The notes under the pieces: model-generated
What the model was told of the DNA's origin: nothing
Database searches by the model: none
What the model saw: the letters and a program-made list of their open reading frames with translations, nothing else
Position numbers and translations under genes: made by a program
Assembly (NCBI RefSeq): GCF_900114255.1
Contig: NZ_FOSL01000004.1
Span: 283,772 to 347,771 of the forward strand
Reading direction: 5' to 3'
Source: Neomesorhizobium albiziae
GTDB lineage: Bacteria > Pseudomonadota > Alphaproteobacteria > Rhizobiales > Rhizobiaceae
DNA length: 64,000 nt
Shown: one piece after another, positions 1 to 9,946 of the stretch
Layout: each line of letters begins with the position of its first letter
Numbering within the stretch: the first letter of the stretch is position 1

Positions 1-1
1 G

Positions 2-649
2 CCGGCCGCCTGCACGTTCCTCGGCCTGATCATCGCAGTGCTCACCGACAAGATCTGGTGGGGCACCATCGCCAAGAGCCTGATCTTCCTGCCGCTCGCC
101 ATCTCCTTCGTCGGCGCTAGCGTCATCTGGAAGTTCATCTACGAATATCGCGGCGAAGGCCAGGTGCAGATCGGCATCCTCAACTCGATCGTTACCTGGT
201 TCGGTGGCGATCCGCAGGTGTGGATATCGATGCCGTTCTGGAACAATTTTTTCCTGATGATCATCCTGATCTGGATCCAGACCGGCTTCGCCATGGTCAT
301 CCTGTCATCGGCGCTGCGGGGCATCCCGGAGGAAACGATCGAAGCCGCGGTCATCGACGGCGCCAACCCCTTCCAGATCTTCTGGAAGATCATGATCCCG
401 CAAATCTGGGGCACGATCGCCGTCGTCTGGACAACCATCACCATCCTGGTGCTCAAGGTTTTCGACATCGTGCTCACGATGACGAACGGACAATGGAACA
501 GCCAGGTGCTGGCCAACCTTATGTTCGACTGGATGTTCCGCGGTCTCGACAATGGCCGCGGCGCCACCATTGCGATCATTATCATGCTGGCAGTGCTGCC
601 GATCATGATCTGGAACATCCGTCAGGCCAACAAAGAGGGGAAGCTCTGA
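2..649 (+). CDS. aglF: Alpha-glucoside ABC transporter permease AglF (5' end outside window)
   Basis: This is the C-terminal part of an inner-membrane permease of a binding-protein-dependent sugar importer. The frame is open from base 2, so the start lies upstream of the window. Hydrophobic membrane spans alternate with loops. The EAA loop that docks the ATPase is clear near the middle (EAAVIDGANPFQIF). It ends one base before the AglG start, and the order permease, permease, glucosidase, ATPase matches the rhizobial aglEFGAK operon, which imports sucrose, trehalose and maltose. Family membership is firm; the substrate is inferred from operon order. Confidence 0.9.
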   Translation, partial: PAACTFLGLIIAVLTDKIWWGTIAKSLIFLPLAISFVGASVIWKFIYEYRGEGQVQIGILNSIVTWFGGDPQVWISMPFWNNFFLMIILIWIQTGFAMVILSSALRGIPEETIEAAVIDGANPFQIFWKIMIPQIWGTIAVVWTTITILVLKVFDIVLTMTNGQWNSQVLANLMFDWMFRGLDNGRGATIAIIIMLAVLPIMIWNIRQANKEGKL

Positions 650-650
650 T

Positions 651-1817
651 ATGGCCCAGGCAAGTGGCAATTCCGCAGGCAAATCCTCCTTTGGCCGCTG
701 GGGCGTACATCTCGCAGTGCTCTTCTTCGTGGCGATCTGGACCATCCCGACACTCGGCATCCTGGTCACGTCATTGCGCGACAAGGACCAGATCATCACT
801 TCCGGCTGGTGGAACTCGTTTTTCAGCTCGTCGCAGACACAAGCCGGGCGTCTGGGTGCTGCCGCCGGCCAGCAGGAGAGAGACGGCAAGTTCGTCATCG
901 AAGGCAATATCTTCGAAACCCCTGGCGCCAGCACCGTCAGCGCTTTCGGCACGCGTTCGGCAGCGCCTACGCAATATCCGGCCGGCACAGCGGCAGACCT
1001 CGGTGATGGCGAAACCCTTCAGGTAAACGCCGATGGCTCTTATATTCATTCCTCGACGAAAAAGTTCGAGGGGGAGCGTGGCCAGCGCGTCTACTATTCC
1101 TCAACGGTGCCGCCGAAATTCACGACCGAGAACTACTATAACGTTTTAACCTCGGAGAATGTCGGTCGCTCATTTCTGAATTCGCTGACCGTGACCATTC
1201 CAGCGACCATCATTCCGATCATGATCGCGGCCTTCGCGGCCTATGCGCTGGCATGGATGCGATTCCCTGGACGTGCGATCCTGATCGCGGTGATCATCGG
1301 CCTGCTGGTCGTACCGCTGCAGATGGCTCTGATTCCGTTGCTCGAGATGTACAACGGTGTCGGCAATCTGTTTGGCGTACCATCAAAGACCTACCTCGGC
1401 ATCTGGCTGGCGCATACCGGCTTCGGCCTGCCCTTCGCCATCTACCTGCTGCGCAGCTACATGGCCGGCCTGCCGCGCGAGCTGATGGAATCGGCCCGCA
1501 TCGACGGCGCCAGCGATTTCGAAATATTCATGAAGATCGTGCTGCCGCTGTCATTCCCGGTGCTGGCTTCCTTCGCCATCTTCCAGTTCCTGTGGGTCTG
1601 GAACGACCTTCTGGTGGCCATGGTTTTCCTCGGCACCGATCAAGAACATCTGGTGCTGACCGGCCGGCTGAACGCGCTGCTTGGATCGCGCGGCGGTGAC
1701 TGGGAAATCCTGACGACATCGGCGTTTATCACCATCATCCTGCCGCTGATCGTCTTTTTCTCGCTGCAGCGCTACTTCGTGCGCGGCCTGCTCGCCGGCT
1801 CGGTCAAGGGAGGCTAA
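651..1817 (+). CDS. aglG: Alpha-glucoside ABC transporter permease AglG
   Basis: Second permease of the alpha-glucoside importer, 388 aa. One membrane span (about residues 20-45) is followed by a long extracytoplasmic insertion to about residue 165. The usual permease core with five further spans follows. The EAA-loop docking motif is visible (ESARIDGASDFEIF). A GAGGGG ribosome site precedes the ATG, and only one base separates the gene from aglF. The large insertion after the first span is, as I recall, a regular property of AglG rather than an anomaly. Confidence 0.92.
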   Translation: MAQASGNSAGKSSFGRWGVHLAVLFFVAIWTIPTLGILVTSLRDKDQIITSGWWNSFFSSSQTQAGRLGAAAGQQERDGKFVIEGNIFETPGASTVSAFGTRSAAPTQYPAGTAADLGDGETLQVNADGSYIHSSTKKFEGERGQRVYYSSTVPPKFTTENYYNVLTSENVGRSFLNSLTVTIPATIIPIMIAAFAAYALAWMRFPGRAILIAVIIGLLVVPLQMALIPLLEMYNGVGNLFGVPSKTYLGIWLAHTGFGLPFAIYLLRSYMAGLPRELMESARIDGASDFEIFMKIVLPLSFPVLASFAIFQFLWVWNDLLVAMVFLGTDQEHLVLTGRLNALLGSRGGDWEILTTSAFITIILPLIVFFSLQRYFVRGLLAGSVKGG

Positions 1818-1820
1818 TCC

Positions 1821-3491
1821 ATGCAGGCGACGGCTTCCCGCAGGTTCGAGGCGCCTTTGCCGGCGCCCGACAAGGACTGGTGGCGTGGCGCGGTGATCTA
1901 CCAGATCTATCCGCGCAGCTACCAGGACTCCAACGGCGACGGCATCGGCGACCTCAAGGGCATTATCGCGAGGCTTCCCTATATTGCCGGCCTCGGCGCG
2001 GACGCCATCTGGATATCGCCCTTCTTCAAGTCGCCGATGAAGGATTTCGGCTACGACGTCTCGGACTATTGCGACGTCGATCCGATGTTCGGCACGCTGG
2101 CCGATTTCGAAGCCCTGATCGCCGAGGCGCATCGCCTCGGCCTGAAGGTGATGATCGACGAGGTGCTGTCCCACACCGCCGATGTCCACCCGTGGTTCCA
2201 GGAAAGCCGGTCAAGCCGCACCAACCCGAAGGCCGACTGGTATGTCTGGGCGGACGCCAGGTCGGACGGCACGCCGCCCAACAACTGGCTGTCGATCTTT
2301 GGCGGCTCGGCTTGGCAGTGGGACACCCGACGCCAGCAATATTACCTACATAACTTCCTGGCCGAACAGCCGGATCTGAATTTCCACAACCGTGAAGTCC
2401 AGGATGCATTGCTCGATGTGACGCGCTTTTGGCTGGAACGCGGCGTCGACGGCTTCCGGCTCGACACCATCAATTTCTACTTCCACAGCCAGGGGCTTGA
2501 GAACAATCCGCCGCTGCCGGTCGAAGAACGCAACGACCAGACGGCGCCCGCCGTCAATCCGTATAATTATCAGGATCATCTCTACGACAAGAGCCGCCCC
2601 GAGAACCTCCACTTTCTCGAGCGCTTCCGCGCCTTGCTCGACGAATATCCGGCCGTCGCCGCCGTCGGCGAAGTCGGCGATTCGCAGCGCGGACTGGAGG
2701 TTGTCGCCGCCTACACGGCCGGCGAGAACCGCGTGCACATGTGTTACGCCTTCGACTTCCTGGCACCCGAAAAGATCAGCGCCGCCAAAGTGCGCGGCGT
2801 TCTCGAAAACTTCGGCCAGGTGGCGAGCGACGGCTGGTCGTGCTGGGCCTTTTCCAACCACGATGTGATGCGCCATGCATCGCGCTGGGGCGCCGGCGAA
2901 GCCGACCGCCTTGCCTACCTCAAGGTCATTTCGGCGCTTCTGATGTCGCTGCGAGGCTCGGTCTGCATCTATCAGGGCGAGGAGCTGGGACTGGGCGAAG
3001 CCGACCTCGCCTTCGAGGACCTGCAGGATCCCTACGGCATTCGCTTCTGGCCGGAGTTCAAGGGTCGCGATGGTTGCCGCACCCCGATGGTATGGGACGG
3101 CAAGTCGAGGAATGGCGGCTTCTCAAGCGCCAAGCCCTGGCTGCCGGTACCGCAGGAACATCTACCATTGGCTGTCGACATGCAGCAGGGCGATGAGAAT
3201 TCACTGCTCGAGCATTACCGCCGGTTCCTGGCGTTCCGCCGCTCCTATCCTGCATTCGCCAAGGGCGATATCGCATTCCTAGCCGGTGAGGGCGACGTAG
3301 TCGCCTTCACCCGCCGCGAGGGCAACGAGCAGATCGTCTGCGCCTTCAATCTCGGCAGCGCTCCCGCCTCGGTGGATCTGGAAGCCGGCAGGACGGCGCA
3401 GTCACTGAGCGGGCACGGCTTTTCTGGAACGGTGGCCGGCAGCAAGATCAAGCTTGGAAGTTACGGTGCCTGGTTCGGGCGTTTCGCCTGA
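1821..3491 (+). CDS. aglA: Alpha-glucosidase AglA (GH13)
   Basis: Cytoplasmic glycoside hydrolase family 13 enzyme, 556 aa, that would split imported alpha-glucosides. Visible GH13 regions: the N-terminal WWRGAVIYQIYPRS block, the QDSNGDGIGDL block, the nucleophile region GVDGFRLDTINF, the acid/base Glu region (VAAVGEVGD) and the FSNHDVMR block for region IV. There is no signal peptide, in keeping with hydrolysis after uptake. GGGAGG lies seven bases before the ATG, and the start is three bases after aglG. Exact specificity (maltose, sucrose or trehalose) cannot be read from the sequence. Confidence 0.93.
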   Translation: MQATASRRFEAPLPAPDKDWWRGAVIYQIYPRSYQDSNGDGIGDLKGIIARLPYIAGLGADAIWISPFFKSPMKDFGYDVSDYCDVDPMFGTLADFEALIAEAHRLGLKVMIDEVLSHTADVHPWFQESRSSRTNPKADWYVWADARSDGTPPNNWLSIFGGSAWQWDTRRQQYYLHNFLAEQPDLNFHNREVQDALLDVTRFWLERGVDGFRLDTINFYFHSQGLENNPPLPVEERNDQTAPAVNPYNYQDHLYDKSRPENLHFLERFRALLDEYPAVAAVGEVGDSQRGLEVVAAYTAGENRVHMCYAFDFLAPEKISAAKVRGVLENFGQVASDGWSCWAFSNHDVMRHASRWGAGEADRLAYLKVISALLMSLRGSVCIYQGEELGLGEADLAFEDLQDPYGIRFWPEFKGRDGCRTPMVWDGKSRNGGFSSAKPWLPVPQEHLPLAVDMQQGDENSLLEHYRRFLAFRRSYPAFAKGDIAFLAGEGDVVAFTRREGNEQIVCAFNLGSAPASVDLEAGRTAQSLSGHGFSGTVAGSKIKLGSYGAWFGRFA

Positions 3492-3521
3492 GCCGGCTTG
3501 AGCAATCGTAGGGAGGAAATA

Positions 3522-4634
3522 ATGGCCGATCTTACACTCAGGGGCGTCAAGAAGGCTTACGGCAGTCTGAATATTCTCCACGGCATCGACCTCGACATCA
3601 AATCGGGCGAGTTCATCGTGTTCGTCGGCCCTTCGGGTTGCGGCAAGTCGACCCTGCTGCGGTCGATCGCCGGGCTGGAGGAGATCACTGGCGGCACTCT
3701 GGAGATCGCCGGCGAGAAGGTCAACGACGTGCCGCCGTCCAAGCGCGGCATCGCCATGGTGTTCCAGTCCTATGCTCTCTATCCGCACATGACCGTCTAC
3801 GACAACATGGCCTTCGGCATGAAGATTGCCAAGGAGAAGAAGGAAGAGATCGACCGGCGTGTGAAGCAGGCAGCGGAAATCCTGCAGCTCACCAAATATC
3901 TCGACCGCCTGCCCAAGGCGATGTCGGGCGGCCAGCGCCAGCGTGTCGCCATCGGCCGTGCCATCGTGCGCAACCCCAAGGTCTTTCTTTTCGACGAGCC
4001 GCTGTCGAACCTCGACGCGGCGCTGCGCGTCGCCACCCGCATCGAGATCGCCAAGCTGAAGGAGTCGATGCCCAACACCACCATGATCTACGTTACCCAT
4101 GACCAGGTCGAGGCGATGACGCTGGCCGACCGTATCGTGGTGCTCAAGGACGGGCGCGTCGAGCAGGTCGGGTCGCCGATGGAACTCTACAAGCGGCCGG
4201 GCAATCTGTTCGTCGCCCAGTTCATCGGCTCGCCGGCCATGAACATCCTGCCGGGCAAGATCGAAAAGGCAGGCGCCCAGACTGGCGTCTCCCACATCGG
4301 CGGCAAGGCAGTTGTTCCGATCGCCACGCCGGCCAGCGCGCAGGGCGCGGAAATCAGCTTCGGCGTGCGTCCGGAAGACCTCTACGTCGCCAAGGGCGCC
4401 AACAGCCTGTTCGAAGGCAAGGTCGATTACATCGAACAGCTGGGCGAAGTTCAGCTGGTGTATCTGGACATCGGACGTGGCATCGAGCTGCCGCTAATCG
4501 CCAAGCTGCCGGGCAATGCGTCGGTTGAACGCGGCGCGACCATGCGGCTCGACGCCGACGCAGGCGACCTGCATATTTTCGATGCGTCCGGTTCGTCCTT
4601 CGTCAAGCACACGCCGGAAGCGAAGGCTGCCTGA
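3522..4634 (+). CDS. aglK: Alpha-glucoside ABC transporter ATP-binding protein AglK
   Basis: ATPase of the sugar importer, MalK/UgpC family, 370 aa. Walker A is GPSGCGKS at residues 36-43, the signature is MSGGQRQR, and Walker B ends in DEPLSNLD with the switch His in VTHDQVEA. A C-terminal TOBE-type regulatory domain follows from about residue 240. I chose the ATG at 3522 over an upstream TTG at 3498 because AGGGAGGAAATA lies directly before it and MalK proteins start this way. It closes the agl operon and converges with the next gene 15 bases later; no strong terminator hairpin is visible there. Confidence 0.93.
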   Translation: MADLTLRGVKKAYGSLNILHGIDLDIKSGEFIVFVGPSGCGKSTLLRSIAGLEEITGGTLEIAGEKVNDVPPSKRGIAMVFQSYALYPHMTVYDNMAFGMKIAKEKKEEIDRRVKQAAEILQLTKYLDRLPKAMSGGQRQRVAIGRAIVRNPKVFLFDEPLSNLDAALRVATRIEIAKLKESMPNTTMIYVTHDQVEAMTLADRIVVLKDGRVEQVGSPMELYKRPGNLFVAQFIGSPAMNILPGKIEKAGAQTGVSHIGGKAVVPIATPASAQGAEISFGVRPEDLYVAKGANSLFEGKVDYIEQLGEVQLVYLDIGRGIELPLIAKLPGNASVERGATMRLDADAGDLHIFDASGSSFVKHTPEAKAA

Positions 4635-4649
4635 CCGGGCGCCGGCAGG

Positions 4650-5900
4650 CTAGATCAGTTCCTTGAGGTTCGCGGCCGGATCGGCCGCGACCGCCTTCGG
4701 AACCGAGCGATGCGCGGCCAGGAGCCGCCGTGCCATCATATGGTCGGCCGCGGCGTTGACGCTTTCCACGGCGATCAGGCGGTCGCCGCGGTAGAGGAAG
4801 ATCGAAAACTTGCCGCTTTCGGGATCGCCGCGCAGGACCGTGCCGTCATGGCCGTTGGATAGGCCGGCGATCTGCAGCCGCGCGCTGCCCTGATTTGACC
4901 AGAACCATGGGAAACCGTCATAAGGTTTGGCTTCGCCGGTCAGCCGCGCGGCGATGCAACGCGCCTGGTCGACCGCATTCTGCACCGATTCCAGCCGCGC
5001 CATGCCGCCCGTGAAGACGTTTGGATAAGCGGCGCAGTCGCCCATCGCGGAGATAGCGGCATCGCCGGTGACAAGCAGCTCGTCGACCACGATACCGTTG
5101 TCGACGGAAAGTCCGGCTTCGGCCGCAAGCTCGGCATTGGGCATGATGCCGGCGGCGATCAGGATTGAGTCGGTTTGGAAATGCCGGCCGTTCGACAGCC
5201 GAACCTCTGTATGCGCGCCGTCGCGATGCACGCCCTGCACCAGGGTTTCGAAATGAAGCTTCGTCCCCAGCTGCTCATGGAAGGAGCGGAACCACGCCGA
5301 CATCGGGCTCGATAGTACGCGGCCCATGAGCACCGACGTTGACTCGACCAGGTCGACGGCGATATCGCGGGCGCGCAGCAGGCCGGCGACTTCCAGGCCG
5401 ATGAAGCCGCCGCCGACGACGGTGACATGGGTGAGCGAGGCGAGGCGCTCGTTGAGCAGGCGCGCGTTCTCCAGTGTCCTGAGTTCGAGGATCGACGGGT
5501 GGTCGAGACCGGGAATAGGGGGGATTCGATTGCGTGCGCCAGTGGCCAGGATCAGGTGATCGTAGGCAAGTCGGTTGTCGTCATCGAGCACGATTTCGCG
5601 GTTGTCCCGGTCGATGTGTTTGGCTCGCTCGCCGAGCCTCAGTGTGATGCTGTTGGCGGGGAAGAAGGCTTCGCCCTTCAAAGGCAGTCCGGCATCGTCC
5701 GGGCCTTTCAGGAATTCCTTGGAGAGCGGTGGCCGCTGATAAGGCAGGTCCGGCTCGTCGCCGACGATGGTGATCGAACCGTCGAAACCGCGATGGCGTA
5801 GTGCGGAGGCGAGTTCGACGCCCGCGTGACCGCTTCCAACGATGATGATGTTTTTCAGATCACCCGGCAATTGGCAGGCTCCGCATGGCTGCAACGACAT
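4650..5900 (-). CDS. FAD-dependent ferredoxin/rubredoxin reductase-like oxidoreductase
   Basis: Pyridine-nucleotide disulfide-oxidoreductase fold protein, 416 aa. The N-terminal FAD-binding motif is GSGHAG, the NAD(P)H-binding motif in the middle is VVGGGFIGLE, and a second FAD contact reads AMGDCAAYPN. This layout is typical of putidaredoxin/rubredoxin reductases that pass electrons from NAD(P)H to a ferredoxin of an oxygenase. No oxygenase or ferredoxin gene is adjacent, so the partner is unknown. The start is unsure: the ATG at 5900 has a poor ribosome site, while a TTG about ten codons in is preceded by GGAG and would give the usual N-terminus just before the FAD motif. Confidence 0.82.
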   Translation of the reverse strand: MSLQPCGACQLPGDLKNIIIVGSGHAGVELASALRHRGFDGSITIVGDEPDLPYQRPPLSKEFLKGPDDAGLPLKGEAFFPANSITLRLGERAKHIDRDNREIVLDDDNRLAYDHLILATGARNRIPPIPGLDHPSILELRTLENARLLNERLASLTHVTVVGGGFIGLEVAGLLRARDIAVDLVESTSVLMGRVLSSPMSAWFRSFHEQLGTKLHFETLVQGVHRDGAHTEVRLSNGRHFQTDSILIAAGIMPNAELAAEAGLSVDNGIVVDELLVTGDAAISAMGDCAAYPNVFTGGMARLESVQNAVDQARCIAARLTGEAKPYDGFPWFWSNQGSARLQIAGLSNGHDGTVLRGDPESGKFSIFLYRGDRLIAVESVNAAADHMMARRLLAAHRSVPKAVAADPAANLKELI

Positions 5901-5986
5901 TGAACCGTGGCATGGCTGATCGGCTCCGGATTGTCACCCCGCGACAAGCCGATGTCGCTGCGCGATTCGATGAAAGCCGCGCCGCC

Positions 5987-6610
5987 TCAATCCGGGCGTT
6001 TCGGCGGGCGGCCGCGCTGTTTTGGTGGTGTGATGGCGATGGCGTCGGCACTTGGAAGATGCTTTTCACTGAACGAAACGTCGAGATAAGCGAGCTTGGT
6101 TTCGAATTCCAGCAAAAGGCTTTGCAGCAGCTTGAGCTTCTCGGCGCTCATCGTCTTCTTGATTGCCACATAGACGGTTTCGCAATCCGGAAGCACGATG
6201 TCGACCAGCCGGTGGCCGCGATCCGTCAACCGGACCAGGGTGCGTCGCATGTCGTGCGTATCGGCCTGCCGTAGCATGTAGCCCCTGACTTCGAGTTCGC
6301 GCACGATGCGCGACAGCGACGGCATCAAAAGCGCGGTGACGCGTGAGAGCTCGGTCAGCTCGATATCCGCGAGTTCGGCGACGGTGCGCAGCACCCGGAA
6401 TTGCGGTTCGGTCAAATCGTAGCGCCGCAGCAAGTTGCGGAACGGCAGCATCACGCTTTCGCGCGCGCGCACCAAGGCAAGCGGCAGCACGTTGACGATG
6501 CTCTTCCGTCCCTTTCGAGCCGGTTCGCTCGGCTCGATCCTGCTTGGGTTTCCCATCCCGTCCGCCCCGTTGATGTCGATTTGTGGGGTCTGATTCGAAG
6601 CCGGCATCAT
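5987..6610 (-). CDS. MarR-family transcriptional regulator
   Basis: Winged-helix regulator, about 207 aa. The core [17 protein letters not shown], the recognition region [19 protein letters not shown] and the wing [16 protein letters not shown] match the MarR family, closest in style to HpaR-type regulators of aromatic catabolism. I chose the ATG at 6610 because AAAGGCAGA precedes it; the frame is open further upstream. The tail is basic and proline-rich ([13 protein letters not shown]), resembling an AT-hook. It is divergent from the Fur-family gene. The effector and targets are unknown; the neighbouring oxidoreductase is a candidate target. Confidence 0.82.
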   Translation of the reverse strand: MMPASNQTPQIDINGADGMGNPSRIEPSEPARKGRKSIVNVLPLALVRARESVMLPFRNLLRRYDLTEPQFRVLRTVAELADIELTELSRVTALLMPSLSRIVRELEVRGYMLRQADTHDMRRTLVRLTDRGHRLVDIVLPDCETVYVAIKKTMSAEKLKLLQSLLLEFETKLAYLDVSFSEKHLPSADAIAITPPKQRGRPPKRPD

Positions 6611-6755
6611 TCTGCCTTTGCAGCCAGCATCCCATGACGATCCGGCCAGTTCAATAGCGCCTCCACCGGCTGTGGCTTCTCGGGGGAGCGATCCGACGCA
6701 GCCTGGCATGCGCGTTTCTTTTGCAACCCTTGGTCATCTGGCGCATATTCGGCGC

Positions 6756-7181
6756 ATGACCAAGACAGTGATTCACAAGCCGAATTACGAGGAGGAGCTG
6801 CGCCGCGCCGGCATCCGCATAACCCGGCCGCGCCGCATCATCGTTGGCATTCTGACCGAGTCGGAGGACCACCCCGACGCGCTGGAGATTTTCCGGCGGG
6901 CCGTCGCCATCGACAGCAGCATTTCGCTGTCGACCGTCTACCGGACGATGAAGCTGCTTGAGGGGATCGGCGCCATCCACCGACATGCGTTCGAGGGTGG
7001 ACCGTCGCGTTTCGAACAGGCCGGCGGTGAGCATCACGACCATCTGATCGACATCGATACCGGTGACGTCATCGAATTCAAGTCGGACCGGATCGAGCAG
7101 CTGCAGAATGAAATTGCCCGACAGCTGGGCTACGATATCGTTCACCACCGGCTGGAACTTTACGGCCGCAAGCGCAGCTGA
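6756..7181 (+). CDS. Fur-family metalloregulator (Fur/Mur-like)
   Basis: 141-aa ferric-uptake-regulator family protein. An N-terminal winged helix ([16 protein letters not shown], then [13 protein letters not shown]) is followed by the dimerisation domain with the metal-site cluster [12 protein letters not shown] and the late HHRLELYG. The usual CxxC zinc cysteines are absent: canonical HLICxxCG reads HLIDIDTG here. I recall that alphaproteobacterial Fur/Mur proteins, which often respond to manganese, share this. I chose the ATG at 6756 because upstream in-frame codons do not look protein-like. Metal specificity cannot be decided from sequence. Confidence 0.85.
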   Translation: MTKTVIHKPNYEEELRRAGIRITRPRRIIVGILTESEDHPDALEIFRRAVAIDSSISLSTVYRTMKLLEGIGAIHRHAFEGGPSRFEQAGGEHHDHLIDIDTGDVIEFKSDRIEQLQNEIARQLGYDIVHHRLELYGRKRS

Positions 7182-7210
7182 AGCCTCTCTTCTGGCCGAG
7201 CGACTTCCAA

Positions 7211-7978
7211 CTAATTGCGGTATGCCGGCTCCTGCTCGTCCAGAATGGCCTTGAGCTCGGCCAGATGCCGTTCGGCCTGGCCGGGATAGTCGTCCATCTC
7301 GCTCGCCGTCTTCTCCGCGACTTCGTCGGAGAGTGTCCGCAGCGGTCGGCCGGTCCACAAGGCCTTGATGTAGGTTTCGCAGGCACGCTCAAAATAATAG
7401 AGCCGGTTGAATGTGTCGGCGACGCTGTCGCCGATCACCAGCACGCCGTGATTGCCCATAACCATGACCTTCACCTTGGGATCGGCGAGAAGCTGCGAGC
7501 AGCGTTCCCCCTCCTCCTCGAAAGCCAGGCCGCCATATTGGCCGTCGACCACATGGCGGTTGAAGAACATCGCAGAATTCTGGTCGATCGGCGGCAGTGT
7601 CGAGTCGGCGAGGGAGGCTAGCACCGTCGCATGGATCGAGTGCACATGCATGACGCAGCGCGCATGCAGGCAATTGCGATGGACTGCGCCATGCAGGCCC
7701 CAGGCGGTCGGGTCCGGCGCGCCCGGACGGGCCATCGTCTCCGGGTCGTTGGCGTCGATCAGCAGCAGGTCGCTCGCCTTTATGCGCGAGAAATGCACCT
7801 GGTTCGGGTTCATCAGAAACTGCGAGCCGTCATCGTTGACCGCCAGCGAAAAATGGTTGGCCACCGCCTCGTGCATGTTGAGCCGCGCCGTCCAGCGGAA
7901 GGCGCAGGCAAGATCGACGCGCTCTTCGTAGAACGGCAGGTTGGTCAGCATGTCTTTCTTGAGCTGGGTTATGCTCAT
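7211..7978 (-). CDS. Class II aldolase/adducin domain protein
   Basis: 255-aa protein of the class II aldolase/adducin fold, which includes metal-dependent sugar-phosphate aldolases and epimerases. The zinc ligands appear as HVHS in the middle and a later His in GNHGVLV. A GGGAGGAA ribosome site lies seven bases before the ATG at 7978. It lies downstream of ureG in the same direction with a 74-base gap and could be read through from the urease genes, though nothing suggests a role in urea metabolism. The substrate is unknown. Confidence 0.82.
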   Translation of the reverse strand: MSITQLKKDMLTNLPFYEERVDLACAFRWTARLNMHEAVANHFSLAVNDDGSQFLMNPNQVHFSRIKASDLLLIDANDPETMARPGAPDPTAWGLHGAVHRNCLHARCVMHVHSIHATVLASLADSTLPPIDQNSAMFFNRHVVDGQYGGLAFEEEGERCSQLLADPKVKVMVMGNHGVLVIGDSVADTFNRLYYFERACETYIKALWTGRPLRTLSDEVAEKTASEMDDYPGQAERHLAELKAILDEQEPAYRN

Positions 7979-8052
7979 CGGCCGGTTCCTCCCTAGCTGC
8001 CGGAGCGAGAATGCCGCGTCGGCACCGGCTGGGCAATCCGGCAACCGGACAG

Positions 8053-8688
8053 TCAGGCGGATTTCCGCTGGTCCAGCCGCAAGCCGCCATTCTTGACGAT
8101 GAAGTCGACGATTTCGGTCAATCCCTTGCCGCGTGACAGGTCTGTGAAGACGAAAGGCCGTTTTCCCCGCATCCTGCCCGCGTCACTTTCCATCACGTCG
8201 AGGTTGACGTTCACATAGGGCGCCAAGTCGCTCTTGTTGATGACCAGGAAATCCGACCGCGTGATGCCGGGGCCGCCCTTGCGCGGGATTTCCTCACCCT
8301 GGCAGACCGAGATGACATAAAGCGTCAGGTCTGCCAGATCGGGCGAAAACGTCGCGGCCAGGTTGTCGCCACCGGATTCGATGAAGACGATGTCGAGATC
8401 CGGGAATTTGCGGTTCATTTCGGCGATCGCCTGGAGATTGATCGAGGCATCCTCGCGGATCGCCGTATGCGGGCAGCCGCCGGTTTCGACACCCAAGATG
8501 CGCTCTTCCGGCAAGGCCTGGAGCCGCGCCAGCATCATCGCGTCTTCCTTGGTGTAGATGTCGTTGGTGACGACGGCGATGGAGAATTCGTCGCGCATGG
8601 CCTTGCAGAGCTTCTCGGTCAGCGTCGTCTTGCCGGAGCCTACCGGGCCGCCGATGCCGACACGTAATGGGCCGTTTTTGGATGTCAT
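8053..8688 (-). CDS. ureG: Urease accessory GTPase UreG
   Basis: 211-aa SIMIBI-class GTPase that powers nickel insertion into urease together with UreD, UreF and UreE. The P-loop GPVGSGKT is at residues 14-21, the metal-binding invariant Cys-Pro-His is in [15 protein letters not shown], followed by [15 protein letters not shown] and the guanine-specificity NKSD. The length is normal. Its ATG overlaps the ureF stop codon (ATGA), indicating translational coupling. It is the last gene of the leftward ureE-F-G unit. Confidence 0.97.
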   Translation of the reverse strand: MTSKNGPLRVGIGGPVGSGKTTLTEKLCKAMRDEFSIAVVTNDIYTKEDAMMLARLQALPEERILGVETGGCPHTAIREDASINLQAIAEMNRKFPDLDIVFIESGGDNLAATFSPDLADLTLYVISVCQGEEIPRKGGPGITRSDFLVINKSDLAPYVNVNLDVMESDAGRMRGKRPFVFTDLSRGKGLTEIVDFIVKNGGLRLDQRKSA

Positions 8689-9356
8689 GAGCGGAACAGC
8701 CTCGAATATTGGGTTTCGTGTTTCATGGCCATGATGTCGGACATCACGGTCGCCGAACCGAGATCGTCGAGAGTCGAGCCGGCGGCACGGGATGCGGTTT
8801 CAAGAAGCAGCGGCTCCAGGCTGGCCATTATCGCGACCGCGCCGCTTTGACCGGTCACCCCAAGCCGGATCGCCGCTTGGATGAGGTTCGACGCAAAGCC
8901 TTGCAGGAATGCCGACAGCGCGTCATCGAGGTTGATACCGTGCGCGCCGGCGGTTGCTCCGACCGCGACGCAATAAGGGCAGTCGGGTGGAAGATCGGCA
9001 AGGCCAGGCTGCGGCCATGCGGCCGCGGCTTTCAGGAATGCCGCGCCGAGCAGCATTGTTTCGGCATGGCGCTCCCGCGAACCGGCCAGGGCCTCCGCCA
9101 GTTCCGCAACCGCCACGACATCGCCGTCTTGCCGGGCCAACCGCCAGCTTTCGGCGAACAGAACCGCGTCGTTCCAGCCCGATCCGATTTCGGTGAGCTG
9201 AACCAGCCAGTCCTCGAGGCTTTCCGGGTCATGCACGAGCCCGTCATGGGCGGCGCGTTCGAGCCCATGGCTGTAGCTGAAACCGCCTACCGGAAAGGCC
9301 GGCGAGAGCCACGCCATCAACCGCAGCAGGCGCGGATTGGGCCGGCTCTCAGGCAT
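8685..9356 (-). CDS. ureF: Urease accessory protein UreF
   Basis: 223-aa helical chaperone that bridges UreD and UreG in the urease activation complex. The family block [15 protein letters not shown] is near residue 20. The frame is open upstream as far as 9488, but that part is the His-rich ureE tail read out of frame. The ATG at 9356 overlaps the end of ureE by 8 bp, the normal coupled arrangement. The stop overlaps the ureG start. Confidence 0.95.
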   Translation of the reverse strand: MPESRPNPRLLRLMAWLSPAFPVGGFSYSHGLERAAHDGLVHDPESLEDWLVQLTEIGSGWNDAVLFAESWRLARQDGDVVAVAELAEALAGSRERHAETMLLGAAFLKAAAAWPQPGLADLPPDCPYCVAVGATAGAHGINLDDALSAFLQGFASNLIQAAIRLGVTGQSGAVAIMASLEPLLLETASRAAGSTLDDLGSATVMSDIMAMKHETQYSRLFRS

Positions 9357-9909
9357 GGTTGTGGCCGTAATGCGGATCACCCGGCAGGCGACCGTACCGG
9401 TCGCGCTCGCCGTGCCCATGATCATGACCATGACCATGGTCGTGCCCGGAATAGGCGCCACGCACGGGCGAAAAAGGCTCAAGGACATCGGTCACCGTTG
9501 CGCCGAGGCCTTCCAGCATTGCCTTGATCACATGGTCGCGCAGGATGAGGATGCGTGCGGGCTCGATCTGCGCGGCGAGATGCCGGTTGCCGATATGCCA
9601 GGCGAGTTCAGCGAGGTGCACGCCGTCGCGAGCGCGAATGTCGTAAACCTCTTCATTGGCGGCGATGATCTCGATCTGCCGTCCGTCTTCAAGCAGCAAC
9701 CGGTCGCCGTGGATCAGGGCCACCGGCGCAAGCAGGTCAACCAGAAGCTTGCCGCCGCCGGCAAGTTCGATCACACGCCGGCGCAAGTGCCGTTCGTCAT
9801 GGGCAAGCAGTGCTGCGCCGTCCGGAGCTGAGGCTTTGGCTTCGCCAGCGGGCAGGACTGACGTCGCACGCGCCAGTTTGGTGAAGTCGGTGTTGAGGTC
9901 GAGTTTCAT
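9349..9909 (-). CDS. ureE: Urease accessory nickel chaperone UreE
   Basis: About 186 aa. The N-terminal peptide-binding domain and the metal-binding domain ([19 protein letters not shown]..., then [10 protein letters not shown] with the conserved His) are followed by a His-rich tail with repeated HDHGHG and a terminal HYGHNHA. It would hand nickel to UreG and the apo-urease complex. I chose the ATG at 9909, which has an AGGG about ten bases before it, over a TTG at 9924. The long His tail suggests real nickel storage or transfer capacity; some UreE proteins lack it. Confidence 0.95.
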   Translation of the reverse strand: MKLDLNTDFTKLARATSVLPAGEAKASAPDGAALLAHDERHLRRRVIELAGGGKLLVDLLAPVALIHGDRLLLEDGRQIEIIAANEEVYDIRARDGVHLAELAWHIGNRHLAAQIEPARILILRDHVIKAMLEGLGATVTDVLEPFSPVRGAYSGHDHGHGHDHGHGERDRYGRLPGDPHYGHNHA

Positions 9910-9946
9910 GCGCAGGCCCTGCAAATTTCATGGATTGTCTGGAACA

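Noticed and set aside
8709..9527. Long rightward frame opposite ureF
   Set aside because: A GC-rich shadow of ureF; no ribosome site and no family-like content.
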